64,000 nt of DNA from Chromohalobacter moromii (GCF_023091865.1 NZ_JAHXDI010000002.1:62001-126000), one strand, 5' to 3'; shown: positions 47,392-57,774, counted from the stretch's first letter. The notes: generated by a model not told the origin, from the letters alone. Program-made: numbers and translations.

Positions 47392-48702
47392 TTACAGAAA
47401 GGTCAGCCCCAGCGCGATGATGATGCCCGTCACCACCAACTGGATCAGGCAGAAGCCCATGATGTCCTTGGCCTTGAGACCCGCGATGGCCAGCATGGGG
47501 AGCGCCCAGAACGGCTGCAGCAGGTTGGTCCAGGCATCGCCCCAGGCGACCGCCATGGCGACGCGGGGGATGTCCGCGCCCAGCGAGGCGGCAGCGGGCA
47601 GCATGACGGGGGCCTGGACGGCCCATTGCCCGCCACCCGAAGGAACGAACAGGTTGACGATGCCGGCACTGATGAACGACCAGAAAGGCAGCGTCTGGGC
47701 GGTGGAGAGCGCCACGAACCCCTCGGAAAGCGTCTGCGCCAGTCCCGACTGCATGATGATCGCCATGATACCGGCGTAGAAAGGAAACTGAATGACGATG
47801 CCGGTACCGCCCTTGATGGCCTCGTGCAAGCTGTCCAGCAGGCTGCGGGGCGTGCGATGCAGCACGATGGCTAGCGACAGAAACAGGAAGTTGACGATGT
47901 TGAGGTTCAGGCTGCCGCTTCGGAACACGAAATAGTCGAGCAGGAACAGCAAACCTGGGATGCCGACCAGCCACGCCAGCCAGGGACTCTTCTCCAACCG
48001 TTCCGCCGGCCGATTGGCCGGGCTCAGGTCGCGCGGGGCTTCATCGAGCAGTGCAGGGTCGACGTACATGCTGTCGCGTTCGTCGGGAAGCATGAGGCGA
48101 TTGACCAGCGGCACGGCAATGAACATCGCCAGGACGATGGCCAGGTTGAAGAAAGCGAAGATGGTGTCGGAAGTGGGGATGACGCCGATCTGGTCAGCCG
48201 TGAAATGGCCTTCGGTGGCAATGGTCAAGGGAATCGAGCCGGCCAGCCCGCCATGCCATACCACGAACCCTGAATACGCACTGGCGATCAACAGGCGGTA
48301 GTCGACCCGTATTTGCCTTGCCAAGGCTTTGGCGAACAAAGCGCCGATTACCAGGCCGAACCCCCAATTGATCCAACTGGCGGCCAGGGAGACCAGCGAC
48401 ACCAGCACGATGGCACTGGCGGGCCCCTTGGCCAAGCTGGCGATCTTGTCGAGCAGGCGCTTGACGGGCGGGCTGCTGGCCAGCATGAAGCCGGTGACCA
48501 GCACCAGGAGCATCTGCATCGAGAAGGACAACAACCCCCAGAAGCCATCGCCCCAATAGCGCATGATCGTGAGGGGCGACTGACGCTCGACCAGCATGGC
48601 GGCGATGGCGGCCACTAGGGTCAACAGCAGTACGAAGATATAGGGATCGGGCAGGTAGCGTTCGACCAAGCGTACCGCAGGGCGCGATAACAGCTTTAAC
48701 AT
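47392..48702 (-). CDS. Short-chain fatty acid transporter (AtoE family)
   Basis: A polytopic membrane protein (436 aa) with about ten to twelve helices. It starts MLKLLSRPAVRLVERYLPDPYIF and contains GFWGLLSFSMQMLLVLVTG and FVPSGGGQWAVQAPVM, hallmark blocks of AtoE-type permeases for acetoacetate, butyrate and other short acids. A GGGAG site precedes the ATG. No ato catabolic genes are adjacent. A 17-bp tandem duplication lies just upstream of the start. Confidence 0.9.
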   Translation of the reverse strand: MLKLLSRPAVRLVERYLPDPYIFVLLLTLVAAIAAMLVERQSPLTIMRYWGDGFWGLLSFSMQMLLVLVTGFMLASSPPVKRLLDKIASLAKGPASAIVLVSLVSLAASWINWGFGLVIGALFAKALARQIRVDYRLLIASAYSGFVVWHGGLAGSIPLTIATEGHFTADQIGVIPTSDTIFAFFNLAIVLAMFIAVPLVNRLMLPDERDSMYVDPALLDEAPRDLSPANRPAERLEKSPWLAWLVGIPGLLFLLDYFVFRSGSLNLNIVNFLFLSLAIVLHRTPRSLLDSLHEAIKGGTGIVIQFPFYAGIMAIIMQSGLAQTLSEGFVALSTAQTLPFWSFISAGIVNLFVPSGGGQWAVQAPVMLPAAASLGADIPRVAMAVAWGDAWTNLLQPFWALPMLAIAGLKAKDIMGFCLIQLVVTGIIIALGLTFL

Positions 48703-48719
48703 GGGAGTCTCCCTAAGAG

Positions 48720-48753
48720 GTTGTTGTTATGGAGATGTTGTTGTTATGGAGAT
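48720..48753. repeat. Perfect 17-bp tandem duplication upstream of the AtoE-like gene
   Basis: The unit GTTGTTGTTATGGAGAT occurs at 48720-48736 and again at 48737-48753 with no mismatch. It lies 18-51 bases upstream of the permease ATG, so it falls in the leader or promoter of that gene. Confidence 0.95.
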
Positions 48754-48785
48754 AACGATAACCTCTCAAGAGGATCTCCTATTAC

Positions 48786-50141
48786 TCAACCTTGGTCCTG
48801 TATCCCTTGGTCGCAACTGGGCGGCACGGCGCTTGTCCAGCGCGTTCGCCGATAGTGTAGGTAGACACCGGCGAGGCTTGCCGAACGCACCAGGGTGAAG
48901 ACGGTGAAGGCGAGCCACAGGCCATGATTGCCCAGCGGTTGCGTGAACCACCACACCGGCAGGTAGGCGGCGAGCGCCAACAGGATGGTATCGCGCATTT
49001 CGCGGGTCGCGGTGGCACCGATGAAGACACCATCGAGCAGGTAACTCCACACCGCGATGGCCGGCATGACGACCATCCAGGGGAGATAGTCCCCCGCCGT
49101 GGCGCGCACGTCCGGCAGGTCGGTGAGCAGGGCAATCAAGTAGTCGCCACCGAAAAAGAATGCCGCCATGGCGACGCCGGCGGTCATCAGCGAGAACCGC
49201 GCGGCGGCGCGCACCGAGGCCCCGAATAGCGGCCAGTCACGGCGTCCCACGGCGCGGCCGGTCAAGGCCTCGGCGGCATGGGCGAAGCCGTCCAACGCGT
49301 AAGACGTAATCATGATGAACTGCATCAGCACGGCGTTGGCGGCGAGCACCGTATCGCCCTGACTGGCACCTTGGGCGGTGAAGAAGGCCATGGCGAACAG
49401 CAGCCCCAGCGTGCGCACGAACAAGTGCCGGTTGACCTGGAACAGTTCTGAGTAGGCAGCAAGTCGCAGCAATCGCTGGCGCAGAAAGTGCCCCTTGAGC
49501 AGCTTCAGTTGACGCGCCACTAGCCACAGGCCGACGGCCAGCGCGGTGTAATCGGCGATGACCGTGGCCCAGGCCACGCCGTCGCTGGTCATTCCCAGCC
49601 CGACCACGAACAACAGGTCGAGTGCGATGTTGACGCTATTGGTGAGCACCATGATCGCCAGCGTGACCCGCGAATTCTGCTGGCCCAGGAACCAGCCGAG
49701 AATCGCGTAATTGGCCATCACCGCCGGAGCCGAGAGGATGCGAATATGGGCATAGCTCGCCGCCAGTGACATGGCGGCCTCGCTGCCGTCGAGCAAGTAA
49801 AGGCCGAAGCTGATGAGCGGTTCGGCGAGCAGGATCAAGATCGCGCCGATACCCAATGCCAGCAATAACGATTGTCCCAGCAGGTTGCGTATGTCGCTGT
49901 CGTCCTCGCGTCCCATGGCTTGAGAGGTCAAACCGGTGGTGCCCATGCGCAGAAAGCCGAATCCCCAGTAGAGAAAGCTGAACAGCGTGGCGCCGAGGGT
50001 TACGGCGGCCATGTAGCGCGAATCCGACAGGTGCCCGACCACGGCGGTATCCACCAGGCCCAGCAATGGCACGGTAATGTTGGAAAGAATGATCGGCCAG
50101 GCGAGTGGCCAGATGCGTGTCGAAGAGCGTGAAGTGGACAC
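48786..50141 (-). CDS. MATE-family efflux protein (DinF-like)
   Basis: A 12-helix exporter (451 aa) of the multidrug and toxin extrusion family, closest in pattern to DinF. It has N-terminal WPLAWPIILSNITVPLLGLVDTAVVGHL and the paired half in the second six helices. It should expel organic cations or other compounds using Na+ or H+. The start codon is GTG (50141), preceded by GGAAT. There is no lexA adjacent, so SOS control, as for E. coli dinF, is not indicated. Confidence 0.88.
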   Translation of the reverse strand: MSTSRSSTRIWPLAWPIILSNITVPLLGLVDTAVVGHLSDSRYMAAVTLGATLFSFLYWGFGFLRMGTTGLTSQAMGREDDSDIRNLLGQSLLLALGIGAILILLAEPLISFGLYLLDGSEAAMSLAASYAHIRILSAPAVMANYAILGWFLGQQNSRVTLAIMVLTNSVNIALDLLFVVGLGMTSDGVAWATVIADYTALAVGLWLVARQLKLLKGHFLRQRLLRLAAYSELFQVNRHLFVRTLGLLFAMAFFTAQGASQGDTVLAANAVLMQFIMITSYALDGFAHAAEALTGRAVGRRDWPLFGASVRAAARFSLMTAGVAMAAFFFGGDYLIALLTDLPDVRATAGDYLPWMVVMPAIAVWSYLLDGVFIGATATREMRDTILLALAAYLPVWWFTQPLGNHGLWLAFTVFTLVRSASLAGVYLHYRRTRWTSAVPPSCDQGIQDQG

Positions 50142-50265
50142 GGGATTCCGTTGTTTGTGTTGGACGTTTACGCCTGGCGAGCAGCCTGCGAGACATGAAA
50201 AGAACGGAGGGGAGCGGAGACGGACCTCGTGGGCCGTCGACGCTATGTATCGTGCATGGCCGCGC

Positions 50266-51110
<845 letters not shown>

Positions 51111-51113
51111 CTA

Positions 51114-53054
51114 TTACAGTCGGCCGTAGGGGTTGTCGACCGCCAGCGAGACCGGCTGATCGAAGCCAGGGATATGCAGCGTGTCGCGCGTCATCGAGAG
51201 TTCCGGTCCTTCGAGAACGCCTTCGCCGAAGCGGTAGGTGACGTCGAAGTGGCCGCTGTCGGATGTCGCCAGGTATGCCTCGGAAGCGGCTAGGGTCGTC
51301 TCGCGACGCTGCTTCCAGTCGTCGATCGCGCGCTGGCCGTGGCGCTGGGTCAGTAGGCGCTCGGTGGCGGCTGGCGAAATGACTAGGCCGGTGGCGTTAT
51401 TGCCGCCGAATCCCTTGGCATTGATGAAAGCCGCATCGGCCTCGAAAGGAATCGGGTCGCGGAAGAAACGCAGGCGCTCGGCGAAGACATCATCGGCCAC
51501 CGCATCGAGGGTGAAGATGCCGGGAAGGATGCCGTGGGCGAAGGAACCCAGTGCGCTGGCCATCTGATCGCCCGCCGCGCCGCCTTGTGAGTGACCGACG
51601 AAGGCCTTGACGGCGGTCACCGGCCACGACTCGATGCCATGCGCGCGCGCCACCATGTCGAACACATGCGACTCGGTCGTGCGGTTCTTGGGCGTGCTGG
51701 TGCCGTGCGCATGTAGATAGCTGCGCTGGCGCACCGTCTCCTCGCCGAGCATATCGCTGGCAAGACTGACCGCCTTGGCCAGGGTAATGTAATTGCCGAT
51801 GCCCGGTGCGGAGATCGAACGCTTCCAGCCGTCGGCGTTGACGAAGACACCCGGCACGGCGCCGAGGATCTGTGCGCCGGTTTCCAGAGCCAATGCGTCA
51901 TCCATCAGCAGCAGGAACTGGGTCGACTCGGCGATGGTGAAGCCGCAGTTGCGCGCGAAGGGGCGGCACGCGCGCTGATAGTCACTGTCGGTGAGCAGCG
52001 TGAGGGCATCGAGTGCCTTGAGGCTTTCATCGTCGGCAAGCGCCCCCATGGTGCGGAAGCCCTCGACGATCTCCGGGGTGATCGGGGCATCGCTGGTGCC
52101 CACCATCACCACCCGGCGCCGGCCACTGCGAATGTCCTCGAGGCCCAGGCGCAGGTTGTACAGAAAGCTGGCGCAGGCGCCGAGTGCTGCGCCGGTAGCG
52201 CCGACGCTGCCCAGCACATAGGCGTTGAGGAAGTCGGCGGGCATTTGCCCGTAACCCAGCGGCATCTGCTTGGAGGTGGCGCGCGCACCGCTGACGAAGC
52301 TTTGTAGCAGACCGCCCCAGCCTTCATTGTCGAGCTGGCCGATGGAGTTCCCGGCGTACACGGCGATGGCGTCCGGATCGAGACGGTTGCGCAGCGCCGC
52401 CCAGTCGAGACCGCTCTGGCCGAGACAGTCGGAGGCGCCAAAGATCGTCATCGCCAAGCCGCGCGGATGGTGCACGCTGCGATACAGCGTGTCCGGCGAA
52501 AATCCGCTGGGTAGTTGCCCGGCCGAGCGTACCTGAGCGCTGCGACGTTCGGGGAGCAGCACGTCCAGCGCGCCCGGCGGGACAACGACCTCGACCATGC
52601 GTTTGTCGATCTCGCGTACCTGCCAGGTGGCCGGCACGTCGTTGGGAAGCTGGCGACGGCGCACGCGAAAGGTCAGCTCGGTATCGAGATTGAGTTGTGC
52701 GGCGCGATTGGCGGGAATGCCTTCGCTGCCGAAGCGTTCGTCCTCGATGCGGCGAATCAGGGTATGATCGAGCACATGTTGGCGATAGCGTGCGACAACA
52801 TCGGCGTCGTCGAGAATCTCGCCTTGAGGGTCCTGCCAGCCGCCGCTTTCTACGCGCGAAACGAGCTGCATCATGGCGGCCAGGGCGAGAATGGTTTGTG
52901 CCTGAAGGGTATCGGGCAAAGCGTCGAGAATCGTTCGGCGATAAGCTTGGTGGCCCGAGGTTCTGCCGGCGGCGTTAACACCGCCCATGCCGACGATCAC
53001 CGGTAACTGTGACAAGCCGCGTTCCTCGTAATGCTGTGGATGACGATGCGTCAT
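51114..53054 (-). CDS. fabY: FabY-type beta-ketoacyl-ACP synthase
   Basis: A long ketosynthase (646 aa), well above the about 410 residues of FabB/FabF, matching FabY of Pseudomonas aeruginosa. The nucleophile is in GACASFLYNL near residue 294, and the two catalytic histidines are in HAHGTSTPKNRTTES near 450 and VKAFVGHSQGG near 487; FINAKGFGGNNATG lies toward the end. FabY condenses acetyl-CoA with malonyl-ACP to start fatty acid synthesis, replacing FabH. Insertions on the N-terminal side are typical. No strong ribosome site precedes the ATG at 53054. Confidence 0.86.
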   Translation of the reverse strand: MTHRHPQHYEERGLSQLPVIVGMGGVNAAGRTSGHQAYRRTILDALPDTLQAQTILALAAMMQLVSRVESGGWQDPQGEILDDADVVARYRQHVLDHTLIRRIEDERFGSEGIPANRAAQLNLDTELTFRVRRRQLPNDVPATWQVREIDKRMVEVVVPPGALDVLLPERRSAQVRSAGQLPSGFSPDTLYRSVHHPRGLAMTIFGASDCLGQSGLDWAALRNRLDPDAIAVYAGNSIGQLDNEGWGGLLQSFVSGARATSKQMPLGYGQMPADFLNAYVLGSVGATGAALGACASFLYNLRLGLEDIRSGRRRVVMVGTSDAPITPEIVEGFRTMGALADDESLKALDALTLLTDSDYQRACRPFARNCGFTIAESTQFLLLMDDALALETGAQILGAVPGVFVNADGWKRSISAPGIGNYITLAKAVSLASDMLGEETVRQRSYLHAHGTSTPKNRTTESHVFDMVARAHGIESWPVTAVKAFVGHSQGGAAGDQMASALGSFAHGILPGIFTLDAVADDVFAERLRFFRDPIPFEADAAFINAKGFGGNNATGLVISPAATERLLTQRHGQRAIDDWKQRRETTLAASEAYLATSDSGHFDVTYRFGEGVLEGPELSMTRDTLHIPGFDQPVSLAVDNPYGRL

Positions 53055-53304
53055 GATTCATGACCGGCACGCGTCGGCCGGATATGTAGCGCCCTCCCGC
53101 GCGATATAGGAGATAGACAGGGCGCGTGGCGTCTTAATGAGTCTGGGAATGATAGCACCCGGGTGCGAGCGACGTCATGCGAACACTGTCCGATAAAGTG
53201 GAAACGCCGCCAATTACGATCCTCCAAGGGGGATGTCGTGACGCTCGGTCAGCCTGGGCAGTCTGCTAGAATGGCGTTTCGTTCAGTCGTTTATAGAGTC
53301 GCCC

Positions 53305-53988
53305 ATGCATGCCAACTCCCGTGCCATCGTCACCCAGCAGACCGCGCCGCATGAGGATCTCTCGCGGCGTGTGTCGCGAGCGCTGACGCATCCCTGGCAA
53401 AAGCCGTTGGCATCGCACACGCGCATAGCGTTCGGCGCGGCGCGAACATGGCTCCATGAGCAGGACAAGCCGCTGATTCTCGACGCGGGCTGTGGCGTAG
53501 GGCTTTCCACCCGACGTCTGGCCGCGCGTTTTCCCGATCATGCGGTGATCGGCATCGATCGCAGCGCCGACCGTCTTTCCCGGGAGCACGGCGAACTGCC
53601 CGACAATGCCTTGCTGATACGTGCCGACCTGGTGGATTTCTGGCGTTTGGCGCTACAAGAAGGATGGCAGCCGGCACGTCATTATCTGCTCTATCCCAAT
53701 CCGTATCCCAAGCCAGCGCATCTCAAGATGCGCTGGCACGGCCACCCGGTGTTTCCGGCCCTGGCGGGGCTCGGCGGCGAACTGGAAGCGCGCTCCAACT
53801 GGCGGCTCTATCTCGAGGAATTGGCCTTGGCGCTGGCGCAAGCCACGGGGCGCGAACCGTATCTCGAGCCCTGCGAGCCATCGGGTGAGTATCTCACGCC
53901 TTTCGAACACAAATACCACGCCAGCGGCCAACCACTATGGCGACTGACGGTGACGCTGGCGCACCGTCCCGCGTTGTTGCCCACCTAG
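53305..53988 (+). CDS. Divergent TrmB-like SAM-dependent methyltransferase
   Basis: A Rossmann methyltransferase (227 aa). Motif I is LILDAGCGVGLSTR (58-70), followed by GIDRSADRL. The region where TrmB has a DPW-K block reads YLLYPNPYPKPAHLKMRWHGHP (near 127-148), and the end reads LTPFEHKYHASGQPLWRL in place of the T-x-FE-x-R block. So it is of the tRNA m7G46 methyltransferase family but altered at substrate-contact positions. It may be a second, distinct TrmB-like enzyme; target not known. A -10-like TAGAAT lies at 53267. Confidence 0.78.
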   Translation: MHANSRAIVTQQTAPHEDLSRRVSRALTHPWQKPLASHTRIAFGAARTWLHEQDKPLILDAGCGVGLSTRRLAARFPDHAVIGIDRSADRLSREHGELPDNALLIRADLVDFWRLALQEGWQPARHYLLYPNPYPKPAHLKMRWHGHPVFPALAGLGGELEARSNWRLYLEELALALAQATGREPYLEPCEPSGEYLTPFEHKYHASGQPLWRLTVTLAHRPALLPT

Positions 53989-54023
53989 CGGATCAGGCAG
54001 CACGGGCTTTCAGGAGACCGATT

Positions 54024-54353
54024 ATGGTGTATGTATTTTTGGCCATCGCGATCATCGCCGAGGTCGTGGCCACCAGCGCGCTCAAGGCGTCCCAGGAATT
54101 CACTCGCCTGTGGCCGAGCGTGACCGTCGTCGTGGGCTATGCATTGGCGTTTTATATGCTCACGCTGGCGCTTCGCGACTTGCCGGTGGGCATCGCCTAT
54201 GCGTTCTGGGCGGGACTTGGCATCGTGCTGGTGACATTGATCGGGGTGGTGGTGTATGGCGAAAAACCCGATCTGCCCGCGATTCTCGGTCTAGGAATGA
54301 TCATCGCCGGGGTTGCCATCATTCAGGTGTTTTCGCGTATGTCCGCGCATTAG
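54024..54353 (+). CDS. SMR-family multidrug efflux protein (EmrE-like)
   Basis: A four-helix protein (109 aa) with the membrane-embedded glutamate Glu13 in IAEVVATSALKAS, then YALAFYMLTLALRDLPVGIAYAFWAGLG and GVVVYGEKPDLPAILGLGMIIAGV, the SMR signature. It exports quaternary ammonium or other lipophilic cations by proton antiport. In a halophile, a role in export of compatible solutes has been suggested for some relatives, but is not shown here. An AGGAG site lies before ATG 54024. Confidence 0.93.
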   Translation: MVYVFLAIAIIAEVVATSALKASQEFTRLWPSVTVVVGYALAFYMLTLALRDLPVGIAYAFWAGLGIVLVTLIGVVVYGEKPDLPAILGLGMIIAGVAIIQVFSRMSAH

Positions 54354-54463
54354 GCGCTATCAGCAACGTGCCTAATACGCGCTCTTATGTCGCTATCGCA
54401 CTCGATTAGGAGCCCTGCTAGCCTGGCGGACGATGTACGTTCGTCCAGGGAAGGAAAAATCTC

Positions 54464-55942
54464 ATGCTGAGTAAGCTGTTTCATTACCGGCGTTGGCGCT
54501 CCTCGCAGCGTGCCGGACGTCGTGTGCTCGCGCTTCTAGTTTTGATGAGTTTGCCGTTGGCGGCACAGGCCGAGGGCTTCGATAATCTTGCCACGTTGGC
54601 CGACAAGGGCTTCGTGATCGGCGCACAGGCGCAGCTGTTGGGGAGCGGCGAAAGCCTGGGTGCGATGCACCCCACACGGCGGCTATCTCCGGCCTCGGTG
54701 ACCAAGCTCTACACCGCCGCCGCGAGCCTCGACCGTTGGGGACCGCAGCATCGTTTCACCACGCAGTTGATGGCCACCGGCAATGTCGATGCCCAGGGCG
54801 TGCTGCATGGCGACCTGGTTCTCGACGGCGGCGGCGATCCGGCCCTGACCAGCGAAAACCTATGGCGCCTGGTGCAGCGCTTGCGCGAACGCGGCGTGCG
54901 TGCCGTCGATGGCCAATTGGTGGTTAGCCAATGGCGCTTCGGTCCGGTGACCTGTGTGACCACCGACCGCTGCGAGGCGCGCACGCGCTCCGACAATGCC
55001 TATAGTGCCTCATTGTCATCGGCGGCGGTGAATTACGGCAGTTGGTGTAATCGGGTCAAGCCTGGCGCGGCTGTGGGCGACGCGGCCGCCATTAGCGATT
55101 GCGCGACGGTGACACCTCTCATACGCCTCGATAATCAGGTCAAGACCGTAGCGCACGGTAGGGACTCGCGCCTGAGTGCCGAGCGCATCAGCAGCGAGCG
55201 CGGCGACACATTGCGTGTCAGTGGTCAGATCGCACGCGATAGCTACTCGCGCGAAATCTATCGCGGCAGTTCCGATCCCGCCGAACAAACCGCCAAGACC
55301 TTGATGGCGTTGCTCGGGCAGGCAGGCGTCGAGGTCAAGGGCTACGCAACCAGCACGACACCGCCGCCGACCACTGCCAAGCGCTTGGCGGCGGTGGATG
55401 GCAAGCCATTGCAGGAATTGCTGCTGCGCATGCTCAATTATTCCAATAACTTCATGGCCGATACCCTGGCACTGGATCTCGTCGCCAAGCCGCGTGCCGA
55501 GTTACAGGACGCCGGTAACGCCCTGATGCGTTTCGCTCAGGAGCTACCGGGCCACGGCGTCCCGACGCTCGCCAGCGGCAGTGGCCTGACCCCCGAGAAC
55601 CGTGTCTCGGCGCGTGATCTCAATGCCTTGTTGTCAGCGATGTATCAGCGCTCGGCGCTGTTTCCGACCTTTGTGGCCGGCCTGCAACTGCCGACCAACG
55701 GGCCCATGCATTTCATTCGCCGAGGCAGCGACACCTTCCAGCAGAGCGTCATGCTCAAGACCGGCACGCTCAACGAGCCGGTTACGGTGCGTGCGGTGGC
55801 CGGCTATTTCCGTACCCAAACCGGGCGTTGGGGCAGCTTCGCGGTACTGGTCAACGGCACCTCGCAAACGCCGTATCTCGCCTGGCGGCAGGTATTGCCC
55901 CTGGTGGCGGCGGATTTGACGGAGATGATCGAGGCCCACTGA
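54464..55942 (+). CDS. dacB: D-alanyl-D-alanine carboxypeptidase/endopeptidase (PBP4, DacB)
   Basis: A periplasmic class-C penicillin-binding protein (492 aa). It has a signal peptide (core VLALLVLMSLPLAAQA) and the three active-site motifs: SxxK as SVTK (Ser78, Lys81), SxN as SNN near 328, and KTG near 432. The long insert between the first two motifs is usual for PBP4. It trims pentapeptides and cleaves cross-links in peptidoglycan. It ends 13 bases before the convergent reductase gene. Confidence 0.94.
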   Translation: MLSKLFHYRRWRSSQRAGRRVLALLVLMSLPLAAQAEGFDNLATLADKGFVIGAQAQLLGSGESLGAMHPTRRLSPASVTKLYTAAASLDRWGPQHRFTTQLMATGNVDAQGVLHGDLVLDGGGDPALTSENLWRLVQRLRERGVRAVDGQLVVSQWRFGPVTCVTTDRCEARTRSDNAYSASLSSAAVNYGSWCNRVKPGAAVGDAAAISDCATVTPLIRLDNQVKTVAHGRDSRLSAERISSERGDTLRVSGQIARDSYSREIYRGSSDPAEQTAKTLMALLGQAGVEVKGYATSTTPPPTTAKRLAAVDGKPLQELLLRMLNYSNNFMADTLALDLVAKPRAELQDAGNALMRFAQELPGHGVPTLASGSGLTPENRVSARDLNALLSAMYQRSALFPTFVAGLQLPTNGPMHFIRRGSDTFQQSVMLKTGTLNEPVTVRAVAGYFRTQTGRWGSFAVLVNGTSQTPYLAWRQVLPLVAADLTEMIEAH

Positions 55943-55955
55943 GAGATCATGCCCG

Positions 55956-56933
55956 TTAGCGCCGTGGGTCGATGAGCACGCGCCCGTGGGTGCGGCCTTC
56001 GAGCATGGCCTGGGCTCGGTCGGCCACGTCGTCGAGGCCGATCTCCTCGACCTGCATGTGCGACAGCAGGGCGTTGGGCAGGGCGGCGATGCGTTGCCAT
56101 GCCGCGCGGCGCCGCTCGAAGGGGATATACACGCTGTCCACACCGAGCAACGATACGCCGCGCAGGATGAACGGCATCACCGTGGTCGGTAGTGCGGCGT
56201 CGCCCGCCAGCCCCACGGCGGCGACCTTGCCTGAGTAGCGCATTTGCGCCAGGAGGTTAGCCAGGATCTGGCCACCGACGGTATCCACGGCGCCCGCCCA
56301 TTGCGTCGATTCCAGCGGCCGGCCGCGTGATTCGAAGTCGGCGCGGGGCAGAATGGCGTGGGCACCCAGCGCCTCGAGCCAGGCATTCTGCTCGGGCTTG
56401 CCGGTGATGGCGTGAACCTCGAAACCTTCATGGGCGAGGATCGACACGGCCCAGCTTCCCACGCCGCCGCTGGCGCCGGTCACTACGACCGGTCCATCGC
56501 CGGGACCAAGCCCCGCGTCTTTCAGTCGCATGACACTGAGCATGGCGGTGAGTCCAGCGGTGCCGAAGAGCATTGCCTGACGCGTGCTCAGCGGTTGCGG
56601 GCAGGGCACTAGCCAGTCGGCATCGACACGCATGGATTCGGCGAAACCGCCCCAATGACGCTCGCCGACGCCCCAGCCGGTAAGGATGACGCGGTCATCG
56701 GCGGCGAAGCGCGTATCCGTGGAATCCGTTACCGTGCCGGCGAAATCGATCCCTGGCACCAAGGGATAGTCGCGCACGATCTTGCCCTGGCCGGTGACCG
56801 CCATGGCGTCCTTGTAATTGAGGTCCGAATAATCGATTGCGACATGCACTGCGCGTTCCGGTAGCTGGCTTTCATCGAGCATTTCGAGGCGGGCGCGGGG
56901 AGCGTCGTCGTGGAGCATGAGTGCACGGGGCAT
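55956..56933 (-). CDS. AcuI/YhdH-family acrylyl-CoA reductase-like oxidoreductase
   Basis: A zinc-free medium-chain reductase (325 aa) of the quinone-oxidoreductase/AcuI group. It has the N-terminal DYSDLNYKDAMAVTG, the family block YPLVPGIDFAGTV, and the NADPH motif VTGASGGVGSWAV. AcuI and YhdH reduce acryloyl-CoA to propionyl-CoA with NADPH, which removes a toxic electrophile formed, for example, from DMSP. No DMSP lyase is in the window, so this role is family-based. ATG 56933 has an AGGAG site. Confidence 0.88.
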   Translation of the reverse strand: MPRALMLHDDAPRARLEMLDESQLPERAVHVAIDYSDLNYKDAMAVTGQGKIVRDYPLVPGIDFAGTVTDSTDTRFAADDRVILTGWGVGERHWGGFAESMRVDADWLVPCPQPLSTRQAMLFGTAGLTAMLSVMRLKDAGLGPGDGPVVVTGASGGVGSWAVSILAHEGFEVHAITGKPEQNAWLEALGAHAILPRADFESRGRPLESTQWAGAVDTVGGQILANLLAQMRYSGKVAAVGLAGDAALPTTVMPFILRGVSLLGVDSVYIPFERRRAAWQRIAALPNALLSHMQVEEIGLDDVADRAQAMLEGRTHGRVLIDPRR

Positions 56934-57161
56934 GGAGGACTCCTGCGAATTCGGGTGAAGGCGCTGCGGCGAGCGCGAGATTATTAGCCTAGCGTTGAGC
57001 CACGAGTGTCGACAACGAGACTTTTGCGGGATACCGTCCGTCATTCGCGTGGCGTTGCCTGGGGCTACCCCTTTGTTACCATCTCAAGTCGCCGTGTGCG
57101 TTACCGTCCTGGCCGTTGCGTGATCGGCCATCGAGAACTCCTTCACTGAGGAAAAAGCGCG

Positions 57162-57536
57162 ATGAAATCCCGCCAGACCACCGGCTTGCGTCACTTGACC
57201 GACTCCACGCACTATTCGCTCAAGGGACTGCGCGCCGCGTTTCGCAATGAAACGGCGTTTCGCCAGGAGGTCGGCATCTGCGTGGTACTCTTGCCCTTGG
57301 CGTGGTGGATCGGCGCTACGCCAGTGGAATGGCTGCTGCTGGTGGGCAGTTGTGCGCTGGTGCTGATCGTGGAATTGCTCAACAGCGCAGTGGAAACCGT
57401 GGTCGATCGCATCGGCCCCGAGCATCACGAGCTGTCCGGTCGGGCCAAGGATATCGGATCGGCGGCGGTGATGATCTCACTGATCATGGCGGGCCTGACC
57501 TGGATCTTGCTGGCCTGGCAGAAATTCCTTGGCTGA
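57162..57536 (+). CDS. dgkA: Diacylglycerol kinase
   Basis: The small integral membrane kinase (124 aa) recycles diacylglycerol from membrane-derived oligosaccharide synthesis. It has the N-terminal amphipathic segment, three helices, and the motif VELLNSAVETVVDRIG with the conserved ELLNSA-E pattern of the active site. The length matches the family. GAGGA lies upstream of the ATG. Downstream, 56 bases away, is a small membrane protein and symporter pair, possibly on a separate transcript. Confidence 0.95.
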   Translation: MKSRQTTGLRHLTDSTHYSLKGLRAAFRNETAFRQEVGICVVLLPLAWWIGATPVEWLLLVGSCALVLIVELLNSAVETVVDRIGPEHHELSGRAKDIGSAAVMISLIMAGLTWILLAWQKFLG

Positions 57537-57592
57537 CCCGTACTGTCGACGGGATCGGTTTTTCCACATTCGACCCTCATGCGAGGTGCCCC

Positions 57593-57772
57593 ATGTTCCG
57601 ACGCGTCGGTTTTGGATTGCTCGGCGTGCTGGTGGTGGCTGCCGTGATTGTCCCCTATACCCTGCTGCGTGATGTTCAGGCCTGGTACGGCAGTATGCTC
57701 TTCTGGGGGCTGGTCGGTCTCGCCGTGATCGGTCTCAACCTGCTCGTCACCGCCGATTTCAAGGAGAAGTGA
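57593..57772 (+). CDS. Small membrane protein upstream of a symporter
   Basis: A 59-residue protein with two hydrophobic helices (FGLLGVLVVAAVIVPY and FWGLVGLAVIGLNLLV) and a charged DFKEK end. It starts at ATG 57593 behind GCGAGG and its stop lies 2 bases before the symporter ATG. A small membrane protein next to an SSS symporter resembles yhdT-panF in E. coli, although the sequence itself does not look like YhdT. A role as a partner or assembly subunit is inferred from position. Confidence 0.7.
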   Translation: MFRRVGFGLLGVLVVAAVIVPYTLLRDVQAWYGSMLFWGLVGLAVIGLNLLVTADFKEK

Positions 57773-57774
57773 GC

